Below the pieces are notes generated by a model. The model was not told the DNA's origin, made no database searches, and worked only from the letters and a program-made list of their open reading frames with translations. Positions 22,242 to 34,517 of a stretch of DNA of 64,000 nt are shown here, one piece after another (within the stretch, counting starts at the first letter, position 1; each line of letters starts with the position of its first letter). The translations under genes and the position numbers were made by a program. Location of the stretch: assembly GCA_934047225.1 (NCBI GenBank), contig OW204010.1, positions 248,001-312,000 on the forward strand, read 5' to 3'. Origin of the DNA: Ypsolopha sequella. Lineage: Eukaryota > Arthropoda > Insecta > Lepidoptera > Ypsolophidae.

Positions 22242-25009
22242 ACAACTTTATTTGTACACCATATAAAAAGGAACAGAAATATAAATATGTAGCACAAACA
22301 GGCGGCCTTATCGCTTAAAGCGATCTCTTCCAGACAACCTTAGGGTGGATGAAACTGTTTAGAATGATTGCTGAAATGGTGGTGTACTATTTTTAATAAT
22401 AGATATATTTCAATATTAATAGATAAACGTATTAATATATAATGATAAATACATACTAATAAAATATATAACAAACAATAAAAATAATATATATATGTAT
22501 ATGTCATGAAATAAATTGTCAAAAATATAAATAAATTGGAAAAAATAAAAAATAACGATAATGAATATTTCGGTAATCAGAGTGAAAGATAGTGTCCTTT
22601 AACTAGTCTCTTGAAGATAGGCAGGGAAGGGGCTCTTCTTATATGTAAGGGAAGATTATTCCACAAACGAACAGCTTGTACCGAGAACGATTTATTGAAG
22701 AAAGACGATGAGTGCTCCGGCGTGGCAAGAAGCAGATTCTGAGAAGACCGTAAAATGCGGTCATGGGTATCATGAAGAAAACGAAAGCGAGTTTTAAGGT
22801 AAGAAGGAGTTGAAGGATTATTCAACACAGAAAACAAGAGGGACAGGATATGAGCATTACGGCGATGACGAATGGGAAGCCATTTAAGTTGGAAACGAAA
22901 TTCAGAAATGTGATCAAATTTGCGAAGACCAAAAATAAACCTGATACAGAAATTTTGAAGACGTTCGAGTCTATCAAGTTGTGCCTCGGTAACGTCAAGG
23001 TAACAGACATCGGCGTAGTCGAGAATAGGTAGTAAAAGAGAATGTGCAAGCGCAATTTTAGTGGCAGTTGGAAGGAAATTTCGAAGCCTTCTTAGAGCTC
23101 CTGCTGCCGCAAACAATTTCCTACAAACTTCATTTATTTGTGGATCCCAAGACAAGCAACTATCTAACAGGAGACCAAGATTTTTTGCTTTGTTGCTATA
23201 TGGAATTAATGTCCCTTCAAATACAATATTAGGTAGCAGTTGCCAGTCAATCCTAGCTGTAAACCAGGGACTACCCATAATAATGACTTGAGTCTTGGTG
23301 GGATTGATTTTCAAACCATATTCATTACTCCACACAGATATTCTAGATAAATTAGCATTGGTTGTGATTATGGCTTGTGAAAGATCTTCTAATTTAGCTT
23401 GTGTGTAGATTTGGAGATCATCTGCGTAAAGGTGGTAGGAAGAAGATATAAACTGAGAAATATTATTAATAAATATAGCGAAAAGTAGAGGAGATAAGAC
23501 GCCACCTTGAGGAACACCGGCAGTAGTGTCACACCATTCTGAAAAAGTATCATCAATGCGGACACGTTGCCGGCGTCCTTGTAGATAACTACGAAACCAG
23601 CCAATCACCGCCGGAGATATGTTAAGAGAACTAAGCAGGCCTAGAAGGATGTCAAAGTCAGCTGCATTAAACGCGTTTGAAAAATCAAGTAGAGTCAGAA
23701 CGGTGAGCTGTCCATCATCCATACCCCTTCGTATGTCGTCAGTAATTTCCACCAAAGCCGTAACGGTACTATGGCCAGGGCGAAAACCCGACTGATGAGA
23801 ATTAAGGAGGTTGTTTTTATTGAGAAAGAAACTCAACTGATGGTGAACTGCCCGCTCAAGGACCTTAGAGAGGAACGGAAGGATAGAGATTGGACGGTAT
23901 TCAGAAAAGGATGTGGGATTCACTTTTTTTGGCAATGGGGTGACTTGGGCATCTTTCCACAAAGATGGAAATGATTCGGAGGAAATGGAGTGATTTAGAA
24001 TACAAGTGATAATGGGTAAAATAATATCAATGATGGGTATAATCATTTTGCGACTGACACAGTCACATCCTACTGCGTTGGATGTAATGGCAATGATGTG
24101 TTTCCTAACATCACAATCGGTGAGTTGGCTAAACATAAATGGAGGGTAGTCGGGTGATGAGATTGAAGAAAGAGTATTCAATGTGTTTGTTTTCGTAGCA
24201 CTATCAAAAGTGGTCGAAGAAGAAAAATGTTGGTTGAGTGAATTTAAATTTAAATCTGTTGGAATTGATTCTTTACGTGATTTACCAACACCCAATGACT
24301 TGAGAAATTTCCATACTTTGGCTGAATCGCCATTTTCAACGGATTCATGAATATGGCGTCGTTGAGCGTCCCTACACACCTTGTTGCAGTGATTCCGAAT
24401 GCGTAAGTACCTTTCCCTATTAGTGTCAGTGGGCCGACGTTTAAATTTTGACTTGGCAAGTATCTTCTTTTCCATCACCTGTTTGATGTCGTCAGTGAGC
24501 CAGGGAGCAGGAACATGTTTTATCTTGATGGCTTTAACTGGAGCATGTTTGTCAAACAGCTGTATCAATAAGGAGTTGAAGACAGAAACCTGATCATCAA
24601 CAAAATCATTATTTAAAACTATAGTCCAGTCAATGCCTTTAGCATCCTCCCTAAGATTATCTAGATTCATACCACTAAAATTACGCTGCAGAAGAAATTT
24701 TGGCTTAGATTTTGGGGGACGAACTTTATATGATAGATAAATTAAATCGTGATAGGAAAAAGCATCAGCACTATATTGCCCATGTTTGACAACGTGCGCT
24801 AAAGATGAAACCATAATAAGGTCAAGAAGAGAAGGCTGACAATTAGGAAAGTGATGAGTAGAGTTTGACGGAAGAATATGTAAATTATTGGAACTAACGA
24901 GAGACCTGAGAGAAGAAGAACGATGATCGTTTTTAAGAAGACACGTATTAAAATCACCCATTACAATTGTGTGACTATAAGATGGAGCTAAGTTTTGTAG
25001 AAGACTTTC
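22213..25009 (-). mobile_element. Non-LTR retrotransposon (CR1/Jockey-like), 5'-truncated
   Basis: The insertion sits within the 57-bp array. Its flanks repeat GCAGCA (22207-22212 and 25010-25015), a likely 6-bp target-site duplication, though the array itself makes this short match less decisive. The 3' end has a ~360-nt UTR and a (TTG)n tail (CAA repeats on the plus strand at 22213-22240). The 5' end is cut inside the endonuclease domain. Unbroken coding sequence suggests a recent insertion. Confidence 0.85.
22577..25009 (-). CDS. Non-LTR retrotransposon endonuclease (end)/reverse transcriptase
   Basis: About 810 residues, open from the truncation point to the stop. The N-terminal part has the C-terminal motifs of an apurinic-like endonuclease (VMGDFN near residue 18, then SLLDLI and SYHDLI). 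The reverse transcriptase follows: RPISILPFLSKVLER, SGFRPGHST (near 407), DFSNAFN, GVPQGGVLSPLLF (near 500) and the catalytic YADD (near 531). The C-terminal region is conserved-looking and ends GHYLSL. In an intact element this enzyme nicks the target and copies RNA by target-primed reverse transcription. The first half of the endonuclease and any ORF1 are missing, so the copy is probably dead. Upstream the frame runs on into satellite sequence by chance; that part is not coding. Confidence 0.85.
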   Translation of the reverse strand, partial: ESLLQNLAPSYSHTIVMGDFNTCLLKNDHRSSSLRSLVSSNNLHILPSNSTHHFPNCQPSLLDLIMVSSLAHVVKHGQYSADAFSYHDLIYLSYKVRPPKSKPKFLLQRNFSGMNLDNLREDAKGIDWTIVLNNDFVDDQVSVFNSLLIQLFDKHAPVKAIKIKHVPAPWLTDDIKQVMEKKILAKSKFKRRPTDTNRERYLRIRNHCNKVCRDAQRRHIHESVENGDSAKVWKFLKSLGVGKSRKESIPTDLNLNSLNQHFSSSTTFDSATKTNTLNTLSSISSPDYPPFMFSQLTDCDVRKHIIAITSNAVGCDCVSRKMIIPIIDIILPIITCILNHSISSESFPSLWKDAQVTPLPKKVNPTSFSEYRPISILPFLSKVLERAVHHQLSFFLNKNNLLNSHQSGFRPGHSTVTALVEITDDIRRGMDDGQLTVLTLLDFSNAFNAADFDILLGLLSSLNISPAVIGWFRSYLQGRRQRVRIDDTFSEWCDTTAGVPQGGVLSPLLFAIFINNISQFISSSYHLYADDLQIYTQAKLEDLSQAIITTNANLSRISVWSNEYGLKINPTKTQVIIMGSPWFTARIDWQLLPNIVFEGTLIPYSNKAKNLGLLLDSCLSWDPQINEVCRKLFAAAGALRRLRNFLPTATKIALAHSLLLPILDYADVCYLDVTEAQLDRLERLQNFCIRFIFGLRKFDHISEFRFQLKWLPIRHRRNAHILSLLFSVLNNPSTPSYLKTRFRFLHDTHDRILRSSQNLLLATPEHSSSFFNKSFSVQAVRLWNNLPLHIRRAPSLPIFKRLVKGHYLSL

Positions 25010-28000
25010 GCAGCAGTTCATACATCTGATAAGTGGTCGAGTATAGGAACCACTAGACCACAGACTGCTGCAGTTCATACATCTGATAAGTGGTCGAGTA
25101 TAGGAACCACTAGACCACAGACTGCAGCAGTTCATACATCTGATAAGTGGTCGAGTATAGGAACCACTAGACCACAGACTGCAGCAGTTCATACATCTGA
25201 TAAGTGGTCGAGTATAGGAACCACTAGACCACAGACTGCAGCAGTTCATACATCTGATAAGTGGTCGAGTATAGGAACCACTAGACCACAGACTGCAGCA
25301 GTTCATACATCTGATAAGTGGTCGAGTATAGGAACCACTAGACCACAGACTGCAGCAGTTCATACATCTGATAAGTGGTCGAGTATAGGAACCACTAGAC
25401 CACAGACTGCTGCAGTTCATACATCTGATAAGTGGTCGAGTATAGGAACCACTAGACCACAGACTGCAGCAGTTCATACATCTGATAAGTGGTCGAGTAT
25501 AGGAACCACTAGACCACAGACTGCAGCAGTTCATACATCTGATAAGTGGTCGAGTATAGGAACCACTAGACCACAGACTGCAGCAGTTCATACATCTGAT
25601 AAGTGGTCGAGTATAGGAACCACTAGACCACAGACTGCAGCAGTTCATACATCTGATAAGTGGTCGAGTATAGGAACCACTAGACCACAGACTGCAGCAG
25701 TTCATACATCTGATAAGTGGTCGAGTATAGGAACCACTAGACCACAGACTGCAGCAGTTCATACATCTGATAAGTGGTCGAGTATAGGAACCACTAGACC
25801 ACAGACTGCAGCAGTTCATACATCTGATAAGTGGTCGAGTATAGGAACCACTAGACCACAGACTGCAGCAGTTCATACATCTGATAAGTGGTCGAGTATA
25901 GGAACCACTAGACCACAGACTGCTGCAGTTCATACATCTGATAAGTGGTCGAGTATAGGAACCACTAGACCACAGACTGCTGCAGTTCATACATCTGATA
26001 AGTGGTCGAGTATAGGAACCACTAGACCACAGACTGCAGCAGTTCATACATCTGATAAGTGGTCGAGTATAGGAACCACTAGACCACAGACTGCTGCAGT
26101 TCATACATCTGATAAGTGGTCGAGTATAGGAACCACTAGACCACAGACTGCAGCAGTTCATACATCTGATAAGTGGTCGAGTATAGGAACCACTAGACCA
26201 CAGACTGCAGCAGTTCATACATCAGATAAGTGGTCGAGTATAGGAACCACTAGACCACAGACTGCTGCAGTTCATACATCTGATAAGTGGTCGAGTATAG
26301 GAACCACTAGACCACAGACTGCAGCAGTTCATACATCTGATAAGTGGTCGAGTATAGGAACCACTAGACCACAGACTGCTGCAGTTCATACATCTGATAA
26401 GTGGTCGAGTATAGGAACCACTAGACCACAGACTGCAGCAGTTCATACATCTGATAAGTGGTCGAGTATAGGAACCACTAGACCACAGACTGCAGCAGTT
26501 CATACATCTGATAAGTGGTCGAGTATAGGAACCACTAGACCACAGACTGCAGCAGTTCATACATCTGATAAGTGGTCGAGTATAGGAACCACTAGACCAC
26601 AGACTGCTGCAGTTCATACATCTGATAAGTGGTCGAGTATAGGAACCACTAGACCACAGACTGCAGCAGTTCATACATCTGATAAGTGGTCGAGTATAGG
26701 AACCACAGACTGCAGCAGTTCATACATCTGATAAGTGGTCGAGTATAGGAACCACTAGACCACAGACTGCAGCAGTTCATACATCAGATAAGTGGTCGAG
26801 TATAGGAACCACTAGACCACAGACTGCAGCAGTTCATACATCTGATAAGTTGTCGAGTATAGGAACCACTAGACCACAGACTGCAGCAGTTCATACATCT
26901 GATAAGTGGTCGAGTATAGGAACCACTAGACCACAGACTGCAGCAGTTCATACATCTGATAAGTGGTCGAGTATAGGAACCACTAGACCACAGACTGCAG
27001 CAGTTCATACATCTGATAAGTGGTCGAGTATAGGAACCACTAGACCACAGACTGCAGCAGTTCATACATCAGATAAGTGGTCGAGTATAGGAACCACTAG
27101 ACCACAGACTGCTGCAGTTCATACATCTGATAAGTGGTCGAGTATAGGAACCACTAGACCACAGACTGCAGCAGTTCATACATCTGATAAGTGGTCGAGT
27201 ATAGGAACCACTAGACCACAGACTGCAGCAGTTCATACATCTGATAAGTGGTCGAGTATAGGAACCACTAGACCACAGACTGCAGCAGTTCATACATCAG
27301 ATAAGTGGTCGAGTATAGGAACCACTAGACCACAGACTGCTGCAGTTCATACATCTGATAAGTGGTCGAGTATAGGAACCACTAGACCACAGACTGCAGC
27401 AGTTCATACATCTGATAAGTTGTCGAGTATAGGAACCACTAGACCACAGACTGCAGCAGTTCATACATCTGATAAGTGGTCGAGTATAGGAACCACTAGA
27501 CCACAGACTGCAGCAGTTCATACATCTGATAAGTGGTCGAGTATAGGAACCACTAGACCACAGACTGCAGCAGTTCATACATCTGATAAGTGGTCGAGTA
27601 TAGGAACCACTAGACCACAGACTGCAGCAGTTCATACATCTGATAAGTGGTCGAGTATAGGAACCACTAGACCACAGACTGCAGCAGTTCATACATCAGA
27701 TAAGTGGTCGAGTATAGGAACCACTAGACCACAGACTGCTGCAGTTCATACATCTGATAAGTGGTCGAGTATAGGAACCACTAGACCACAGACTGCAGCA
27801 GTTCATACATCTGATAAGTGGTCGAGTATAGGAACCACTAGACCACAGACTGCAGCAGTTCATACATCTGATAAGTGGTCGAGTATAGGAACCACTAGAC
27901 CACAGACTGCAGCAGTTCATACATCAGATAAGTGGTCGAGTATAGGAACCACTAGACCACAGACTGCTGCAGTTCATACATCTGATAAGTGGTCGAGTAT

Positions 28001-28434
28001 AGGAACCACTAGACTACAGACTGCAGCAGTTCATACATCTGATAAGTGGTCGAGTATAGGAACCACTAGACCACAGACTGCAGCAGTTCATACATCTGAT
28101 AAGTGGTCGAGTATAGGAACCACTAGACCACAGACTGCAGCAGTTCATACATCTGATAAGTGGTCGAGTATAGGAACCACTAGACCACAGACTGCAGCAG
28201 TTCATACATCTGATAAGTGGTCGAGTATAGGAACCACTAGACCACAGACTGCAGCAGTTCATACATCAGATAAGTGGTCGAGTATAGGAACCACTAGACC
28301 ACAGACTGCTGCAGTTCATACATCTGATAAGTGGTCGAGTATAGGAACCACTAGACCACAGACTGCAGCAGTTCATACATCTGATAAGTGGTCGAGTATA
28401 GGAACCACTAGACCACAGACTGCTGCAGTTCATA
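25010..28434. repeat. 57-bp minisatellite, right part (~60 units)
   Basis: The same unit continues after the retrotransposon. A variant, catcagat for catctgat, occurs near 26222, 26784, 27069, 27297, 27696, 27924 and 28266, nearly always followed by gctgcag. The pairs 27069/27297 and 27696/27924 are 627 bp apart (11 units), which points to block duplication. One unit near 26700 lacks 9 nt (ctagaccac). Confidence 0.95.
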
Positions 28435-29290
28435 CTACTGATTAATGGGGGCTTATCCCAATTTATTCCTTTTCAAATTAAACCACATTAAAAAAGTGTT
28501 TTGAGTACATACATCCTTTTTGCACATTTATTAAAATTTTACACACGATACGTTTTTGCTTAAACGAAAAAAAAATCGATACTTTAATTATTCAAGATTT
28601 CATTAGTTTTGTTTAAAATTTACACAATCAAATTATATGAAAAATGCAGGTTATTAAAGAAAAGGTACTTAAGTAGGTATTTTAACCGATAATTTCTTAA
28701 ACATTTCCCTGAAAAAGTGTGTTATGAGTGAAAAACGCGTTTTTTGAGATCGCACGATGTTTCGGTCGTAAGAGCCGCTAAACGTGATGCATGTGTTCAG
28801 TTCTACTCGATGCAGAATGAGGTGCTCAATATCAGGGACAAGCACGGAATGAAACAAAGTATGTGTCACAAAAATAGTTTTATTGCGTCAATATCCAGTC
28901 CACAGCTAGGTCTGTTAGTTGCTACAGCTGTTCAGACTATTCTACACGAGCTGCTAAATAATACCATTCCGTTTCGTAACTTGTTATGTTATACGACTCT
29001 ATACATAAGAATAAAACGGGTGTACACGAGTACTTACACAAACTGAAACTATACACACTACTGGACATATTGAAAAACCCTTAATGAATTAGCAAAATGT
29101 TAAATTTCAAATTTGCGAACTGTAAACTTCTTATCTGGTGAGTTTTCAAAATTTAGAATTCCCATAATTTTGAATTTGAATGTTTACTTATTATGTTGAA
29201 TAAAAATTATAAAACTGATGACTGCACCACACAGAGGGTTGAAATATGTTAAACATGATAACTGTATAGCATTTTTGTTCACTTTGTACC
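28435..29290. other. Unassigned intergenic sequence
   Basis: AT-rich, without supported gene or repeat. The small ORFs at 28669-29046 show no domain. Confidence 0.4.
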
Positions 29291-29448
29291 CGGGGCCTTG
29301 TTGTCTAACTTCTACATCTATCGCTATCGCTTTCAAAGGTACGCGTCACTGTCTACACATGATGTGTCACGTCATTACTAGACAATCTCGATTACTTTGA
29401 AAGTGATAGCGATAGATGTTGAAGAAGAAGAAGACAATAAGGTCCCCG
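29291..29448. mobile_element. Foldback MITE, ~160 bp
   Basis: cggggccttgttgtctaact at the left edge pairs with agacaataaggtccccg at the right, and catctatcgctatcgctttc pairs with its complement further in. No coding capacity. Confidence 0.7.
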
Positions 29449-29765
29449 GACTAGTCCAGCATGATATATATATATATATAATATAGATATAGGTATACAA
29501 ACGTATCACACTATTATGGCACTAATACAAATTCGAGATAATGTACAAAAAATGACATTGCAATGTGAGAACTTAATCGAAGGCATAAACTACATTTTAC
29601 TGCGAAATTCATACTGTGGACTCGGTAAGTGATCAGTCAGAATAGACGCAATTGGTCTGTGAAATTAACTATACATATATACTTGGTTACCGCAGGTACC
29701 GAGTTAACTAACAAGGGCATACTATGTTTTTTAATTACTAAAAAACAGATAAGTCCCGTTACAGG

Positions 29766-30679
29766 TCTTAGCTGTTGTTCGTTACCACACATCGCTCACA
29801 TAGTCTTAGCTGTTGTTTGTTACCACACATCACTCACATATTCTTAGCTGTTGTTCGTTACCACACATCACTCACATAGTCTTAGCTGTTGTTCGTTACC
29901 ACACATCACTCACATAGTCTTAGCTGTTGTTTGTTACCACACATCGCTTACATAGTCTTAGCTGTTGTTCGTTACCACACATCACTCACATAGTCTTAGC
30001 TGTTGTTCGTTACCACACATCACTCACATAGTCTTAGCTGTTGTTTGTTACCACACATCGCTTACATAGTCTTAGCTGTTGTTCGTTACCACACATCACT
30101 CACATAGTCTTAGCTGTTGTTCGTTACCACACATCACTCACATAGTCTTAGCTGTTGTTCGTTACCACACATCACTCACATAGTCTTAGCTGTTGTTTGT
30201 TACCACACATCGCTTACATAGTCTTAGCTGTTGTTTGTTACCACACATCACTCACATAGTCTTAGCTGTTGTTCGTTACCACACATCACTCACATAGTCT
30301 TAGCTGTTGTTCGTTACCACACATCGCTTACATAGTCTTAGCTGTTGTTCGTTACCACACATCACTCACATAGTCTTAGCTGTTGTTCGTTACCACACAT
30401 CACTCACATAGTCTTAGCTGTTGTTTGTTACCACACATCACTCACATAGTCTTAGCTGTTGTTCGTTACCACACATCGCTCACATAGTCTTAGCTGTTGT
30501 TCGTTACCACACATCACTCACATAGTCTTAGCTGTTGTTTGTTACCACACATCACTCACATAGTCTTAGCTGTTGTTCGTTACCACACATCGCTCACATA
30601 GTCTTAGCTGTTGTTCGTTACCACACATCACTCACATAGTCTGAGGTGTTGTTTGTTACCACTCATCACTCACATAGTC
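29766..30679. repeat. 38-bp minisatellite, ~24 units
   Basis: Units contain tcttagctgttgttcgttac and cacacatcactcacatag. Variants (ttcg/tttg, cactcac/cgctcac/cgcttac) recur in similar orders, hinting at block duplication. The last units are diverged (gtctgaggtg). Confidence 0.95.
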
Positions 30680-31672
30680 CTCAGTATGTATTTTATTGCA
30701 TAAATTAAAGTACAAAATACAATAAATATGCACAAAATACAAGTAAGATATAATATATGAATAGCCCTTACAAAAGTGCACGTGGCAAAAGAACAAAACT
30801 GAACAAAATGTAGGTATACATTGGAACTTTTAAGAATAGCTCAATTTTAACTAAAATACTTAAAGACACGAGTCTGAATATAAGCTGCCATAATTTTTTA
30901 TTTTAAATTTTGATAACAAAAGCTTATTTATTTCTAAATATTTATGTGAAGTGTCGTGTAGCCGACTCTGCTGATAATCGCCGGCGAACGAGAATAACAT
31001 AGAAGTCGACGAGTTTATAATTGTTATTTGCAAATAGTACCAGACACTCAAAAGGGCAAAAGGCCGTTATTGGTCCATTCTGTGTGTCATGCGACACTCG
31101 GCCAGCCATGATTGGCCGACTCATAGCATAGATACAGTGAACGCTATTGGAGCCGTCGTCGTCGCCATACTATACATGTGCCCGGCACAGTTTCCATGGG
31201 GTCATTTTTCAGCGGCAAATCAGACTTCTATGTATTATTCGTTCGCCGCCAACAGGCAGGAACTTTGGCGAAATAAATTTCGATGACATTTGTCACTGTA
31301 CGGTTGGAAAAGAAGAATGTTTCGTTCCCGAGTATTTTAAAATAACATTGCAACTACAATAATAGATTACTTTCAGCCTTCCATCTATATGTTCGTGAAG
31401 TAAATTTAATATTTTATTAAGTTAGACGATAAATGTTCGTTTTAATTTAATTGGTTAAACAAACATGAATTTTCCGACAAATCTGAAGTAATATAACGTT
31501 ACGTGCACAATGATTATATTATAGAAAGTAACGAATATGACTATGAGCTAAACTGACCGAACAAAATACCGTCAACTCCGCTTGGTGTGACAAAGTTCCA
31601 GCCTGATGGCTATTGAATCGGGTTCCAACAATCAAGATCAGTTATTTTTTCATAAGTTTCATATCTTTATAT
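30680..31672. other. Unassigned intergenic sequence
   Basis: The first ~150 bp (gtatgtattttattgcataa) has the look of a retroelement 3' end. The rest shows no supported feature. Confidence 0.35.
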
Positions 31673-31898
31673 CCGTTTTATTATATATATATACAGATTC
31701 TTATGAATATTAATGTAGAAATTGAATAAAAAAGAAAATTTTCGAGATATATTTCGACCCACTTGGGATCGTCGTCAGTCGAATTGATTCGACTGACGAC
31801 GATCCCAAGTGGGTCGAAATATATCTCGAAAATTTTCTTTTTTATTCAATTTCTACATTAATATTCATAAGAATCTGTATATATATATAATAAAACGG
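31673..31898. mobile_element. 226-bp near-perfect palindrome (foldback element)
   Basis: Both ends read ccgttttattatatatatat inward, and the two 112-bp arms match almost base for base. The centre is gtcgaat-tg-attcgac, leaving a loop of about 2 nt. Arms include tgggatcgtcgtcag and its complement. Near-perfect arms with so little loop suggest a recent foldback event or a short-loop MITE. Confidence 0.85.
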
Positions 31899-33213
31899 TT
31901 AAAAAAAAGCTTTTAAAGTAAAAATATTTATTATTATATCTTTATATCATATCATATCATAATCTTAGAATCACTATAAAAACAAATCCAACATTTAACT
32001 TACGAACTATTTTATACTTAACTATTATTTACAATATTAAAATTAAAAAATGCATTTTTTACATGTGTATATTTATCAAATACTGAAAGTGCTAGTTTAA
32101 TACTTTCTACATAAACCTCGTTTGAAACGTGAATAAGGTATCCGACTCAAATAAGGCCCAATAGCAAAATAGGCCAAAAAACACTTCATGATATAAGGAG
32201 AAAATAAACAAAAAAAAAATAGGTATATGCAAAAAACGATGTGCCCAGCAACCGTCAAGCGAATAATGCGAAAGTGTCAGACGCTATCTGATTAACATTT
32301 ACTGAATAACTAGTGAAAAACGTTGAACAATCTAAAACTATTCACGTGGGCCTTATTAGGCTCAGGTACCTTATGAGGTTATCTGACAATATTGTGTGCT
32401 TATTTCTATATTAACAGCTACTTTACACATTTATAAACAAGTAAAGGCCACAGTAGCAATGTTGTTGCAAAACTGTTCACTACACGGCTTTAGTAGAACG
32501 TTGGAAAATGCTAACTTGCATTTTCACAAATTTATCTGCTCAATTTGCAAAAATAAAATGTTCCATTCATTACCTAATCATAAGAGTACTTCATTAACTT
32601 GAGATTGTTTTTGTATTTACATAAAAATAAATACACATTGAGATTCTACTTCGTTAATACAATTCTTGTGACACTTTGATCGAAGCTAAAACGGGCTGAA
32701 GAATAATTAACTTAAATAACGAGGCGCTGCATTCTTGACCTTCAATAGTCTGGCTAACCAGGGCATAGAAAACATTATGGCACTCCCGAAACTGAATACC
32801 GTTTTCAGCGTCAAATGCATAAGTTTGTTGACGTGATTTGATCAAAATCGAAACAATTTTGACGCGAATTTTGGTTGTAATTGTAATTTGGAATGACCTT
32901 TTATACATAGGCTCCATTTTCACACCTAAATTACATTGTTCTCACTTAAATTAAAAACTTGCTGATATCTTCCGAATTCTTGAAATTTTTTACATGAATG
33001 ACAGCTGTCAAATAGACATTGCATCAGTCGTATCAGCCCATGGGCAAAAGCTATTCGTGCAGTTTATGTTACGTTATATTGGTAATAAATAAATCGCATC
33101 GATGCAGTACGGTAATACTGGTGCGCAATACGGTACGCATCCCATGTCATCATGTGTAGGGAGCACCGTGCTTTTACCTAGAATTCGCAAGATACAGCTC
33201 CTAGTGACGTTAC
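31899..33213 (-). other. 3' flank / probable 3' UTR of the psq locus
   Basis: Sequence downstream of the stop at 33214. A minus-strand AATAAA-type signal is present near 31927, but there is no clear close one. No repeat array lies here. Confidence 0.35.
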
Positions 33214-33327
33214 CTACGTGGTGGTAGAGTCGTCGTCATCAGCGTCGACCTTGAGCGCTAGCATGTCTGGTAGCTTGAAGTGTTGCATGTGGAACGGTGG
33301 CTCAGGGCTGCGGCTCGGACGGACCAG
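33214..33327 (-). CDS. Terminal exon of psq-domain protein, cassette 3
   Basis: The 3' splice site gttccag|CTG opens a 38-codon exon (phase 0) that reads LVRPSRSPEPPFHMQHFKLP, continues with MLALKVDADDDDS and ends TTT-stop. It follows the exon at 34460-34517 in phase. The acidic end after a basic psq/AT-hook-like region is the probable C-terminus of this isoform. Confidence 0.75.
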   Translation of the reverse strand: MVRPSRSPEPPFHMQHFKLPDMLALKVDADDDDSTTT

Positions 33328-33601
33328 CTGGAACATTAACCATCTTGATGAAGTCAAGCTGAAGGACGACAAGACTAAGAACTTAGTATTAACCGCAGAT
33401 ATCAGGAGATATGGTAATGAACGCACCTGGCCTAAAATACGCTTGATGGTGTGTTGTGTTGTCCATGACTACAGGTTGATGCACCGCCCTCTTTTTGCGT
33501 GTGTACTATTATGTGCGTGAGATGTGTATGAGTATGTGTGTGGTTTTTATAGTATTGTGTTTATGTCGGTGAAATAAGTGGGAAGAAACGCGGAGCAATA
33601 T

Positions 33602-33870
33602 ATATAAGGTCTTTCAATTTAAACTGAAAGTAATTCGGGAGGTGATTCAGTATCGTTAATACATCACATTCCACTGCAAAGCACTTGTTATTGCGCGAAC
33701 TTTTTTTTCGCTTCTCAGTACAAGATGGTCCGATCAGCTGACTCAGTTTGTACGAACAAGTGAAGAAAAAGTTCGCGCAAAAAAAAGTACTTTGCAGTGG
33801 AATGTGATGTATTAACGATACTGAATCACCTCTTAAATTACTTTCCATTTAAATTGAAAGACCTTATATA
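33602..33870. mobile_element. MITE with ~90-bp TIRs (family also at 63065-63331)
   Basis: Arms start aaggtctttcaatttaaa and include gtatcgttaatacatcacat with complements. The edges are TA-rich (atataaggtc...gaccttatat), in line with a TA target. It lies in the last intron of the minus-strand locus. Confidence 0.8.
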
Positions 33871-34459
33871 ATAAGGCAAATTTTCTGATACCTGTGGTAT
33901 TAACTAACTTATTAACTTTTAACACTGTGACGTTGATTTCTTTAAAATTTTATCGTTGACATTAAAAAATTACTTAACATACACTAAGGATTATACTGAA
34001 AAAGTTCCAACAGACATGACAACAAAACGGACCAGCTGATATTAATCTCACAGGAGGTTTTAAAATTACAAATACAGATTTACTTATTCTGATATGTTAG
34101 GTACTTTAAAATTAAACTACTGTAAATAAAAATAATACTAAAAACTAATAAAATATTTTGCACAACTTACTCAGTTAACTTTATTGTGATTAGTAAGGAA
34201 AATTTTATAAATTAAAATAGTAAACAGAAGTGTTAATGTTTCCACTTGCTTGGGTTTGTTGCATAGATTTTTGAAAAACTAGACTTTGTTGTGTCATCTA
34301 CTCGCGTTTATAGAAATATTGACAACGTACCGTGTTCGTCGATTCTGCCTATGTCATCCAAATGATAGCAAAAACAAAACAGTCAATATAACAACAAAAT
34401 ATTGTTAATTATTATTATATACAGTTATAATATAACCAAACATCAGTGAATATTCTTAC

Positions 34460-34517
34460 ATGCCCGTGTCGCCCTCTCCGACGTCGCGGCAGGATCCCTT
34501 TGCGTGCCATGAAGAAA
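34460..34517 (-). CDS. Short exon: end of psq motif 3 plus basic tail
   Basis: 58-nt exon between tttgcag|T and CAT|gtaaga. It completes the Arg codon split from the exon at 34750 (CG|T) and reads FFMARKGILPRRRRGRHGH, ending in phase 0. The RRRRGR stretch is a likely DNA-backbone or nuclear-localisation patch. It is too short for ORF finders, but both splice sites and both phases fit. Confidence 0.8.

Noticed and set aside
17642..22245. Open frames of 690, 692 and 864 codons on both strands across the 57-bp array
   Set aside because: They are pure translations of a 57-bp repeat (a multiple of 3) with no stops in several frames. Both strands are equally open, and no non-repeat domain is present.
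25010..28445. Plus-strand 531-codon frame and several minus-strand short frames in the right array
   Set aside because: Same cause: repeat translation without any independent coding evidence.
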